DNA from: Hirundichthys speculiger
Lineage: Eukaryota; Chordata; Actinopteri; Beloniformes; Exocoetidae
Reading direction: 5' to 3'
Assembly (NCBI GenBank): GCA_018398805.1
Contig: JAGFBZ010001902.1
Span: forward strand, 620,001 to 684,000
DNA: 64,000 nt
The translations under genes and the position numbers were made by a program. Of this stretch, positions 1 to 12,000 are shown piece after piece; the first letter of the stretch is position 1, and each line of letters starts with the position of its first letter. The notes beneath the pieces were generated by a model. It saw only the letters and a program-made list of their open reading frames with translations, did not search any database and was not told where the DNA came from.

Positions 1-2838
1 CACAGAGGTATAGGCAATTATCTTCAGACTACAAGAAAACAATGGCACAAAGTCAGTCATGAATGTCAGGCTCTGAATGGGAAACAATAAACAGAAATCA
101 TTAAGACGTAGAAATGAATGAATTCAAACTAAGGTGGTTTCATCGCACCTCACAAGTTTGAGATTCAAAAGAAATGCATGAAGAGTCGTGAAAATGTCAT
201 TTTAACTTTCTCACGTCGTCACTTCTCAGTGAAAATGAATTCCATGGAATCTGCATCTCATGACAACCCACGTCATTTTCTTAACAAGTAAGCAATAACA
301 TCCAAAGAATGACAGTCATGAGGGTTTCACAAGCTCCACGCTAAAGCAACATACCAACAGGTGTATGTCTGTGAGTGAGCGAGGCCGGGGAATTTACTGG
401 GCATGCTTCAGCCTGCAGGAATGCTTTATACAATCCTTCATAGCCCACATGTATGTAGATGACGGCCTGCTTAACGAGTACTGAGGGATTATAGACTGAA
501 TAGTATTCACAGAGGTGCTGAAAGATAAATCATGACAACGTATTTGTGAATCTTCATTGATACCTGAGCAATTGCAGAACTTGACCTTATTTTACTCAAA
601 GTTTTTGTGAGGATGTACTTGGCGAGCTAACATATCTGCAAAATCAAAACTTAAATGCTGAGGTTTAGCTGGTATGCTGGATGCTTGTATTTAATACTTA
701 GAACTAACACTTTGCTTTATGAGAATTTGCTTAGTTTTTTAGTGGTTTTGTGACACTCAGACAGTTAGACAGTAAAAAGTTTTGTTTTGTCCCCACTGTG
801 GTGCTAATTGTCATAATAGGCCAGCGTTGCCAAAGTGATTCTAGTCAGGGACTATGAACGTGATGAGTAGACTGGGATTTCATCTTTGATTTTTAACTGG
901 GTGACATGCATATTGTAGCGTCTAAGACTAAAATATGTCAAACATCGAGTCACAAACACAAAACTGTCAATGTTTTTTTTATGATTTGATCTTTTGTTGG
1001 ATGACATGATAGCAAGTGTTGAGGTATTTCTTCAGTCATTTTGCGCTGGCACATAAAAACATGGACTACGTAAAAAAGTAATTTATTATATTTGATGTTT
1101 CATGCAGCCGAGAATGTCCATTTTTTGAAATATCTGCTGGTAGTCGGCTTCAAAGAAAAAACAACCAAAGCATCACAGTGTCTGTATCCATTTATGTTAT
1201 CATATGAAACTGTACTTACTACCTTAATGTTCACACACAAGTGCAACTTGTCTACTTCACTACAGCAGTGTGCTGTGGCATTTATGTGGCAACTCTCTTG
1301 ATTACATGCAGTCTGTGTTGCTAAGTTAAAAGTCACAAGTATTAAAATGAAAGTCTCAGATGACATCAACAAATGCACAAGAATTCATGCTAAGGGCAAC
1401 ATAAATATATGCATGCAAGTGACAAATGTCTCTTTCTACAATACTATAAATCATATGTCTTTAAGACTGAGCATTGCAAAGATGCTTTGTTATTGAAGGC
1501 AATTAGTATTTCTCCAGCACTCTCTCAAGCACTGCTAACATGTTTTGTATACAGTTAAGCACACTGAACATACTTCTGAACATAAATTCTGTCTTACTGG
1601 TGACATTTCTAGAGCTATAATCTCAAAGTTAGCATATTCATCCTGAACCCCCTAGATATCCTTTAGTAGAAACAGGTAACAGTATACTACAAAGTCTTTA
1701 GGATCTTTTACTCTAAAGGAGTATATTAGACCTCTAGATCCAAGACAAGAGCACAACAAAATGGGTCAAGTGTTAATCATTTTTTTTAATTATCTTTATA
1801 AACTAGAGCCTTTGCTCATTTACTTCTGAACGTCTCTATGATTGACTGCTGCCCTCTGGTGTTTCAGTGATGGTACTACAGTTGCTGCACCAGGAAACTG
1901 TTTTGGCCTGGAGGCTTTTATGGCTTCAGTAAAAACAACATATGTAGCAGTGCACTACACTGAATAGCTTAGCAGTTTGGTAAAAATGTGAAATATCATT
2001 TTAATTTATGATAGCTATATGGTTCACTGTGCCAGCATGAAATGACTGACTCTAACGGTGTATAGCCATTGTCAATGCCTTGAATTAAGGCAATGATTGG
2101 GTTGAGGATTGATAATGATTCAGGAATAGATAACAATCATTTTCCAGAATTGTATTGGAGTGGATTTCAACCATTTAAAAGCAGTGAAATTATTCTTAGT
2201 TGCAGTGAATCTATGAAAAAAAAAACTGAAAAAAAAAAGGTTGAAGGGTGTTTTTTTTTTGCTGATGAACATGAAACAGTATAGTAAAGTCAATTTGATG
2301 GTGAACTGCAAATGTGCAAGTCTGTGGTAGAATGTAGGTGGTTGCAAAGAAACTGATGTTTGCCTTCTAAGCATCTCATTACAAATGAAGTAAAGGAAGT
2401 GTTATTTAAAATTACTGACCGTATATCCCTGCAATATTTTTCTACAAAGATATAGAAACAACTTAAATGTGGACTGTTCATTCTGCAAAATGGCTCCAGA
2501 AGACACATTTCAGATTTTTTGTCCTTTGTCCTTTTCCTCTCGTTTTTGGCAAGATTTTGGTTACCTTCATCTCCAGATATATTGACCCAAAGTTTTCCCC
2601 CATCAAATGAAAATGTATCATTTGGATTATTTCTTTATACTTTTCTACCGAAGCAGGTAAATACTATGTCGTCAATTTTGATTTCACTATTTGTCAGATA
2701 TCATACACTACACATAAATCACAGCTTTCTAATCACAAACCTTTCTTTTTAATGTTTGAAAATTAACATCTCTAAGTTAAATATTCCACAAACAAGAAAG
2801 CAATCAAGACCATGGACTTATGTATCCACAGCAGGAAC
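1..2838. other. Intergenic DNA, no gene recognised
   Basis: AT-rich DNA upstream of the first transposon. The open frames here are short, overlap on both strands, lack family motifs and are not flanked by convincing splice sites. Poly-A and poly-T tracts occur near 2217-2260. I see no exon, RNA gene or clear repeat. Distal regulatory elements for sap130 could lie here, but nothing visible shows it. Confidence 0.5.
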
Positions 2839-2840
2839 TA

Positions 2841-4954
2841 CAACTCCAATTCCAAAAAAGTTGGGACATTGTGTAAAATTTAAATAAAAACAGAATGCAA
2901 TGATTTGCAAATCCCATAAACCCAATACAATACCCATAAAGAACATATCAGATGTTGAAACTGAGACAATCTTACCATTTAGTGGAAAATATTAGTGCAT
3001 TTGGACTTTGATGGCAGCAACATCTCAGAAAAACTGGAACGGGGCAACAAAACACTGGAAAAGTAATTGCCACAAATCAAATACTAAATAGAGGAAGGTC
3101 ATAAGTGACGCACGTTATCTTCGGGCCCGCGGGTGTCACTGCATTAAAAACAGGCATGATTCTCTCCTGGACTTCACTACATGGGCTCAGGAACACTTCC
3201 AGAAATCACTGTTTGTCATCACAGCTCACTGTACCATCCACAAACGCAAGTTAAAGCTGTTTCATGCAAAGAACAAGTCACATGTGAACATGATCCAGAA
3301 ATACCATTGTCTTATCTGGGCCAAAGCTTATCTAAAATGGTCTGAGGCAAAATGGAAAACTGTTCTGTGGTCAGATTAATCAAAATTTGAAGTTTTTTTT
3401 TTTTTTCAAAACCATGGACACCATGTCCTGAAGACTAAAGAGGAGGAGCAGCTGTTATCAGTAGACAGTTCAACAGCCTGCATCTCTGATGGTACGGCGG
3501 TTTCATTAATGTCTATGATGTGGGCAGCTTACACATCTGGAAAGGCACGATCAATGATGAAGAGTACTTAGACATTTTAGAGCAGCATTTGGCAGCCCTC
3601 AGAGAATAATTACTTACTTCCTCTTCATCCTCTTCATCCCGTATGGGACATAAGGCTTCAATGAGCTCTATCAATCATATGTGGTCCTTGGCAGCATGTT
3701 GTGCATGTTGAGCTCCTGTACCACAGTTCTACACCAGATGTTTTTGGGTCTCCCAGGTTTTCTTTTGCCAGGGGGCGTCCACCTTAAGGCAACTCTTGGT
3801 ATCTGGTTTTGTTCCATTCTTAACACATCTCCAAGCCACCTTAAGTGTCTTAGTGTGATGTCCTTTGGCAGCTGGTTTTCTTGTACAGTTGTTCATTGGA
3901 TATGTTGTTTGTCTGAGACATCTGTCACGGAAGAGCTCAAGTCTCCTCATGTCTGTCCTGACCACCCACCAACACACGAACCATACAGCAGAACAGACTT
4001 GACAGTGAACAGACTTGACATTGCTGTTGTACAGCAGCATCTTTGTTTTGAGGCTGTATTGTTTAGACCTCCAGATGGAACAGAATTGGGAGAAGGTGCC
4101 CTGAGTATTTCTCTTATGTCCTTTTGCTGACAAGGCTGCCAAATTAAGTGAAGTCTTTCACAAACTCCAGTGGAGCTCCACTCACATATGTACTGGGGGT
4201 GGAGTTTATGTATATCACTTGACTTTTTGGAAGTGTTGCATATTGAGGGGGTTTGTTAAAAGGAGGGCAAAATCATCTGCAAAGTCAAGGTCTTCCACCT
4301 GAGATGACAGGGTCCATTGGATGTCCTCTGGATGTGTCTGCTGTTATGTTGGTTGTGATCCAGTCTATTGCAAGTAGGAAGAGGATGGGGAGATGATGCC
4401 ACCCCTGTCTCACTCCAGACTGTCCTGGGAACCAGTCAGTAAGAGTGTTGCCCATAAAGGGACACAACACTCAAACTTTTCATAGAGGATGATGATTGAT
4501 GATGGTAATTATATTGGGAGGAATTCCATTGTAGTGAAGTATCTTCCAGAGTGTTCTGATGGACACTGACAAAGGCTTTCTTGAAATCTACAAAATTGAT
4601 ATCCAGCGATGTGTTTCATTCCAACCACTGCTCTAGAATGTTTTGCAGTGAAAAGATCTGGTCTATACAATCTCTTCCTTTTCCTGCAGCCTGCTTGTTC
4701 TTGTCTGTGCCTGGTGTCAATAGCTGGCTCTCTCCTGTTGTCATCTGCTGTGAAGATGTTGGCAGGTTGTTCTGGTTCAGGGTGGTTGAGCGCTAATATT
4801 TTCTATAAAATGGAAAGAAAAGTGTCGGTTTTAATATCTGATATGTTATGTTCTATTGGAAATAAAATATGGACTTATGAATTTTACAAATCATTGCATT
4901 CTGTTTTTATTTAAATTTTACACAGCCCCCCAGCTTTTTTTGGAACTGGGGTTG
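2841..4954. mobile_element. Tc1/mariner-type DNA transposon, degenerate, long inverted repeats
   Basis: The left end (CAACTCCAATTCCAAAAAAG, preceded by TA) and the right end (reading CTTTTTTTGGAACTGGGG toward 4954) are inverted copies. The match continues inward through matching stretches of roughly 80 bp, including the ATGCAATGATTTG word. Between them, + strand DNA at 3165-3600 keeps broken pieces of a Tc1-like transposase, with local reading VLWSD just before a stop. The right half is interrupted by a reverse-strand LINE fragment. Related copies occur in myo7b and inpp5d introns. Superfamily is inferred from the ends and protein scraps; no exact family name is claimed. Confidence 0.7.
3605..4800 (-). 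mobile_element. LINE ORF2 fragment nested in the Tc1-like element
   Basis: Read on the - strand this region encodes broken parts of a non-LTR reverse transcriptase. A GVRQG motif lies near 4390-4420, and a DFADD active-site motif with its two aspartates lies near 4270-4290. Further on is the typical C-terminal zone (IWRSKQYSLKTKMLLYNSNV, near 4020-4080), ending around 3729. The 3' end at about 3605-3660 is a short purine-rich repeat (GATGAAGAGGATGAAGAGG), as in LINE tails. Frames are interrupted, so it is dead. The text resembles I/Nimb-clade elements of fish, which is a judgement from memory. Confidence 0.7.
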
Positions 4955-5139
4955 CAATTTGCACTGCTTCCAGTTCTGTATGTATTGATATTTTGTCTTC
5001 TTTTGATAAGAACAATTCCTATGTCTAATGTCATTTTTGTGTTGTTTACACTCAATAAAGAGAGACAAAAAAAAAAGTTTGAGGTGGTTGGCTCGGGGGT
5101 ATCCGGGGGTATCCGGGGGTAGCCTCAGTTGACCACGTG

Positions 5140-5560
5140 ACTGTGCTGTTTGCCAGTGTCTCTCCTCTCTCTCTCCCCTCCCTTATGTTGGTTCAGAGCC
5201 AATGGCTCTGGGGGTTGGACCGACATAGTATTTTCAAAGCTCTGATTGGTCACCTATCTGACTGCGACTTCTCTGATTGGTGAAACAACCAAAGAACTCT
5301 GATTCTTCCTGAGCGTTCTTCCGGTTTATATGTTGGGGGGAAAAAAAAAAGAAACGAATGGAAAAAAAAATTGTAATCCACAGAGCGACCGTTGCTTAGT
5401 TGTTAAATGATACGGTAATGTCTGCACACACACAGGAACGCGTTTGTTTGCTTGTTTCCGATTGTGCAATTGCGTTCTTTAGAAAGTAGAAAGTTTAAAA
5501 TGAAAAGTAGCGGCATCAGGTTAGCCACTGTAACGTTAGCATGCTGCTAGCAGAGATAGC
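5140..5560 (+). promoter_or_regulatory. Probable sap130 promoter region with three CCAAT boxes
   Basis: A CCAAT motif (AGCCAATGG, about 5197-5206) and two inverted copies (GATTGGT at 5244-5250, GATTGG at 5275-5280) lie within 90 bp. They sit just downstream of a 10-bp tandem (about 5090-5122) and roughly 0.8 kb before the sap130 start codon. NF-Y-type CCAAT boxes in a TATA-less region fit a housekeeping chromatin gene. A 5' UTR exon should lie between here and the acceptor at 6052, but I cannot fix its donor or the transcription start. Confidence 0.45.
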
Positions 5561-6069
5561 CGGCTAACGAGATAGCATTTTAGTTTTGAGGTTACGGAAC
5601 CAAAACAAGTGGCCACAGTGAACATTATATGAGTGAGTTGAGTTCGCGTGTGTTAATGTTGATGTCTGAAGATGAAAAGCTGTTAATGTGCTATTAACTT
5701 TACTAAGTATTTGGTATGCACCATTACAGTCGTCGATGGGTTTTGTCTTCTAATAGTGACTCAAGGGTGTATAATATACATTTACATGTAGGTGTAACCT
5801 GTGTATATTTATTTTGGCGACACCACAGGCTTAGCCTTATCGGCTTTCCTGGCTCCTTGGCTGGGTAGTAGGGATGATGTGCCAGCAGCTCTGTATTAGC
5901 TTGCTCTGTGTCCCCGCGCTGCCTGCTGAGTTAAACTGCAGGGCTTTAGTTGTTGTGGTCTTCCTGCAAAGGCTACGATCATTCATTCGCTTTAATATAT
6001 TGAGCTGGTTTTTGTATTGTCAATTAATGTGGGATCTTAACATTATTTTCAGGTCTCTACGAAGTTGAA

Positions 6070-9000
6070 ATGAGTTCACAGCAATTTCCCAGACACGGGC
6101 TTCCTGCTTCAAGTGGCGGAACACCTCAGATTCCTGCTACCACAAACCTGGTGCCTGTCAATCAACCATCAAATGCTCCAGGTAACCTGTTACTACTCCA
6201 GTCACTCTTATGATACTTGATATGAGATGAAAAGGGTATCTGCATATGTTAAATGGAACATTTTTTTCCATCAGCTGGTGCAGATGGAGAAGGCAGTCGT
6301 GATGCTGACCACGGTCAGCAGGATCATCCCCCTGCAGGAGGTGGTGGTACCTTGGCATTTAGAGATGACAAACAGGAGACCATGGTGGTCAGACCTTACC
6401 CCCAAGTACAGACGCACGGGCAGCCACAAGCTGCTCCCCAAACCGTCTCCATTCAACCTGGAACATCTGTGACTGTACCAACTCCCTCTGTCCACCTCCC
6501 ACAGGGCCAGTCTGCAGTCCTCACAGATGGACAGATGAAGGTGAAAATCTCTTAAAATTCTCTAAACTTTGAATAATACTGCTTTTAAACTGTGGTATTG
6601 TGTCACCATGTCCAAAGCAGAACAAAAGTCTTCACAAAATGAACATAATTTATTAATATGCTCGTTGGCTGAGTTTTAAAGCTTTCTGTGTTTGAAACAA
6701 TAAATTGTCTCAGAACTATTCTGGGACTTTGAATCTTTAGGTAACATGCTATTCAGTTTCATTTCATACGCTCAGAATTCAATTCAAAACAAATTAATTC
6801 AGTACAGAAACCTTTATAATTTTAGAATCTGCCCAAGTCCCTGGTTAAGTATACTTAAAACCAAAGCAGATTAGGAGTGGATTCAAATTTAGAGGAATGT
6901 TATTTGCCAAAAAATTATATCTACAGATACCAGGACAAGTTCTGTTATATAATATGAACCTTAATCCAGTAGCTCCCTTTATTTTTCAATATAATATAGT
7001 TTAATGTCCATCCATAATGGTATGAGTTCTTGAAAGAAAAAAATAAAAATTTAAATCCTATCTTTTTTTTGGGAGGGACAGGGGATTCATCCTGTTTAAG
7101 GTCAGGATCCCGTTACAACTGTCTTTAGGTATAACGCAGCACTTCACGCCAAGGACAGGTCACCAGTCAATCACAGCACAGCTCAGAGATAAACAGCAGT
7201 ACACTATGGGAAATTACATGTTAATTTAAGTGATAAATAGTTGTATATCAGGTCAAATAGTTGCACTGCCACACTCATATTTTTGCAATAATGGTTTACA
7301 CCCACACGTTCCCTCTTTTGCATACATTACATTTTAACATAACATTTTTTTTTTTAAATGGCAATTTATTTTAAAAGGACTTTTGAATTGTATGCTCAAC
7401 ATGGACATTTGTATTTGTCTTATACCTCTATTTAATAATAGAAAAAAGTCGACAGAAACATAACTGTCTGTTCTGTGTCCCATTTTTAGGCTGTCCTGAA
7501 GTCACCAATGCCAAGTCGTCTCATTGCTCCTGCACCAGCTTCCAACCAGGCTCATATTCCCATACCTCCCAAGGTGCCTAGTCACATTACTGTTACTTTA
7601 GAGAGCAGTATTGCTTCTACCCCATCTATCCCTGTGGCAACCATCAGTGGTCAGCAGGTAAGAGCACTGTACAATACCTGTTTATGCATTTTGAGTCTTT
7701 TTTTTCCCTCATTGATTATTTAAAGACCTGTGCTGCTTTGTCATTGTCTCAGGGTCACTCCAGCAACTTGCATCATCTGGTACCAGCTAACATTCAGATC
7801 ATTAGGGGCCAAATTGGGGCTCCAGCAGTCCCTTCCCAGACTTTCACATCCCATTTACCTCGAGGTATGAATACTGGTTCTTCATACCTGGTTCTTCTTG
7901 AATGAGTGGTCTCCCGCTCATTTGCTGCAGTGTATTTTACTAGATCCCTATATTCTATATCCTGTAGGGGCTGCTGCAGCAGCTGTTATGTCCAGCTCCA
8001 AAACAGTGTTGCGGCCAGCCACTGGAGCAAGTGCAGGCCCTGGCCAGCCAACAGTGCAGCACATCATCCACCAGACAATTCAGGTGCTCTAAAGTACTTA
8101 TTTGTTGAAGAAGTGTGATTATTTTGCGGTACACACAGAAGCATTTTGTGTAATACTATCATCCACCTCTGTTTTCAGTCCCGCCCTGCTGTAACAACCT
8201 CTACAGCTGTGCTTCCAACTGTGGTGGCCCCTATTTCAGCAACGAGAACTCAGTCCCCGGTTATCAGTCCTACAGTTACACACTCTGAGGTTTCACATGG
8301 GTAAGTTGTTGTTGCAGACACTGTTATGATCTTTTTGGTCAGTGTTTGCATAAATTTAATTTGAACGACTTTTGCACTCTAGAGTTCATGGGTCTTTGAG
8401 GGTAATGGGGTTGAGCTCTAAACCTTGTTCCTGTGCATGTTTTCTTCATATGATGGGTTCAGTAATTTAAATTTTGACTGTTTCAGGCGCCCGGCACTGA
8501 CTATTCACCCCCCTCCTGCTACAGTGAGTATTCAGAGGCCTCAGACATCCCGTGACACGGCCACTCGGATCACTCTTCCATCACACCCTGCAATAGGAGC
8601 CCAAAAGCCCCAGCCTCCACATACCATGACTCAGGTTAATATTTTGCTCTGTAAAAACATAAACAAGTAGCTCTCTACAGTGACTATAAAAGTAAATCTT
8701 TCTTTCTTTCTTTTTCCAAATAGAAGCCCATTTTTAGTACTGTGACACCAGTAGCTGCAGCAACCGTGGCACCAATTGTTGCCACTAATACTGTGCCATC
8801 GACAACTGCAATAGGTATTGACTTTTTGCACATTAATTCTGCATTAGTGGGTCACAAATCTTCCACTGTCAATGCCATTATAATGAAATGCAGTTTCAGA
8901 GTTTCACAGTGAGATTCCTTTTCCTTCCTTTAATGCTAGGTACTGTGCCACATACTCAAATGACCAGTAGCACTATTGTCACCATGACAATGGCATCACA

Positions 9001-12000
9001 CTCTTCTCATGCTACAGCAGTGACCACCTCTACCATCCCTGTTGGTAAGTTTTCTTATTTGACTCACTTATTTCAAAACTAGCTTGGGATTCTAATATTT
9101 ATTGTTATTATTGTTGATTTATTATTGTTAACTTGTTGATTCACATTTTACGCGTATAGTTTATGTACTTAGCCGGTGTTGTCGTTCACAGCCAAGGTGG
9201 TCCCTCAGCCCATTGCCCATTCTTCACCACGAGTTCAGCCTGACTACCCAGGAGAAAGAACCAATCTTATCCCCATCCCAGGTCACAGGTCTTCCCCTAA
9301 CCCTGTTACCATGGAAACCAGGAGTGATAACAGGTGAGCGCCAATGTTATGTAATGTTAATGTTGGTTCATTTCATATACTGTACATTTGATAACATTGT
9401 GTTGATTTTTCATTGTTTTGCAGGCCCTCTGTACCAGTTCAGTTCCAGTATTTCCTACCAGCATACTCCTCATCATACCCACTGACACACACTTACACCC
9501 CCATCAGCAGCTCAGTCTCCACCATCCGCCAGTATCCAGGTAACCACTAACCAGTTTTGTTGTACTCTCAAGCACTGTTAATTTTTTTATTACTAACTGG
9601 TCTAGTGTCATGTTAATTTGTGAAAGTAGGGTTTTAAAAAAAAAAAAAAAAAAAATTCATTTTTTTCTTTTCTAAGTCACCCCTCAAGCTCCAAGTTCAG
9701 CCCTGCCCACACAGGCTGGAGTGGGCGTGGCTACCACTGTCCACCTAAACCACATGCAGCTGATGGCAGTGGATCGGATTGGTTTGTCATCTGCACAAAT
9801 CAGCACCCAGGGCATCCAACCAGCACCAATAGCTGCGCAGGGCATACAGCCTGCACAGATAGGAGTCCAGGGCCTGCACACGTCTGGGTCCATCACAACA
9901 CAAGGAATACAACAGGCCCCGATAGTCACACAGCAGCAACAACAACCGCAGTCTGAGGCAAAACCTGGTAGCTACTGAATTAATGTTTCCCTCTTAAAAG
10001 CCCTGTTTCCTTAAACATTTAACTGTGTTGTAGTCTTTTGGTAATGCATGTTTTATTTTATCCAGGAGTTGTATTGGCTGATGGGTTCGTGGCGAGCCCC
10101 ATAAGCAGCACTTTCAGTACAACACAGCCGGTAGCTACCATGGTGCAGGCCCACACTCAGGGAGGAGTAGGAGGAGCTCCCACACTGGTTTCCTCCCCAC
10201 GACCCAGCATTCTCCGCAAGAAGCCTGCTAATGAAACGTAAGTGTAACCTGAGTATGCAAAAAATTGCCACATCCTTCTTGCAAAATTATTACATTTTCT
10301 TGCATACTAAGGCCTGCTTGCTTCAGATCTAAACTTCTCAACATTGTTTTTTTTTTTTCAAAAGCAAAACAAAACAGAAGAATCCTGCAGTTTTTGTAAT
10401 AGTCTTGAAAAGAAACAGTTCTGTAGGTTTCTTTTAGATGAACACCCAGATCTGTTGCTTGACTTCAACAATTTCAAGTCATGTGCCTTTGCTGTACCTC
10501 AGGCTTGGAAGTTGAGTCTGAGACTCTTTAGTTCTTACTTTTTGCCCTGCTTCCAGAAGCAATTTCTCATCAGCAGTTGTATAGCTGATTTAACAGAAGA
10601 AAAAATAATTAGCTAACAATGCTTTAATCTTAATGTTGTTAAAAATGTTAAACATGAATGTTAAAACTTAAAACAAAATTCAGGAATGGAGAAACAGGAG
10701 GAATCTCTAACCCTAACCCTCCCAAGTTGGTTGCTCCTTCTAATACTGACTCAGGGGTAACAGCTTGACTCCTCTTTCACCCTCTGCACCCTGCACATTA
10801 AGAGATTAGTGCCCTCTTGAACAGACTGTTTGTTTGAAATGGGCCCTCTATACAAGGATGGTTGTTAAAATTAAAATGTCCAAATGATCTCTGTTATACA
10901 CCTACAGAGGCTCCAACAGGATGGTGAAACAGTTTCTTTCCATAAGTAACCCCCTGTCTGTCTTGGTGTTTCAGGTGTGTTCGTAAGAGCCTGATCCTGC
11001 CCAGCCCAGCGAGTCCAGCAGTGGGAGAATTGAGAGTGGTGTGAGAGGAGCAGGATCTCCCCGACCTGCAGGGTGAGTGTGTCACATCGAGTCCATGCAT
11101 GTTTTCATCCTGTTCTGCTGTGAAATCATCAACTGACACCGTTGACTCCTTTATCAGTGTAAAACCCAAAGCTGAGGTGCACATGGCAGTGGCCCCTCCA
11201 GTCATGGCCACAGTTGAAGCATTGCCTGTTCAGGGAGGAGAGCAGCAGAATGTGACCTCAAATCCCCAACACCTGGCCCAAGCCATCCCAGCGGTGCTCG
11301 CCACACCTGGGCCCGTGCCTCCCTCCCAGGCCTCCACTGTTCTCTCATCCCTACCTGCAGCCATGGCTGTGACACCCCCTGTTCCCGCTTCAATGGCTAA
11401 CACCGTGGCCTCCCCCACTCAGCCCGCAGCCAGCAGTACTGCAGCCTGTGCAGCCAGCTCTACCTGCTCTGATGTTAAAATCAAGCAGGAGGCGGAGACA
11501 ATGGACACTTCTCAGCCAGGTAAGCTGCTCGCTTATCTTCCACACGTTATCAGTAATCTGATCAGAAAATTATGAGTCACAAATGGATAATGTGTGTTTT
11601 CCCACAGATGCAAATGCAAATATGTCATCAGCACAGACCCTCCCCACCCAGGCCTCCACACTGAATCCTCCTGCGATGGGAGATCTGATTCCTGGTGCTT
11701 CTCCCAGGAAGAAGCCCCGTAAACAGCAGCATGTCATCTCAACGGAGGAAAGTGAAATGGTTGAAACCAACAGCACAGATGAAGAGAAGGCCCCAGGCAG
11801 GCCCATCACTGGCAGGGCAGAGCGACGTGAATCTCCACCAAGGGAATATGTTGGTATGTTTTCGATAATTATTGTAACAATCACAATGATGGGTGCCGTC
11901 GGCTCTGCCCCTGGTTTAATTGTGTTTTTGTCTTGAAGATGAAGAAGGAGTGCGATATGTGCCTGTCAGGCCTCGGCCACCTGTTACCCTTTTGCGGCAC

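Noticed and set aside
3681..4142. 149- and 137-codon overlapping frames as a host gene
   Set aside because: The reverse frame is LINE ORF2 C-terminal sequence and the forward frame is its shadow.
10344..10616. 90-codon frame between sap130 exons 14 and 15
   Set aside because: Starts in a T tract, has no homology recognised and lies wholly in an intron with good donor and acceptor on either side.
10708..10725. CTAACCCTAACCCT telomere-like repeat in a sap130 intron
   Set aside because: Only about two units; expected by chance or common interstitial microsatellite seed.
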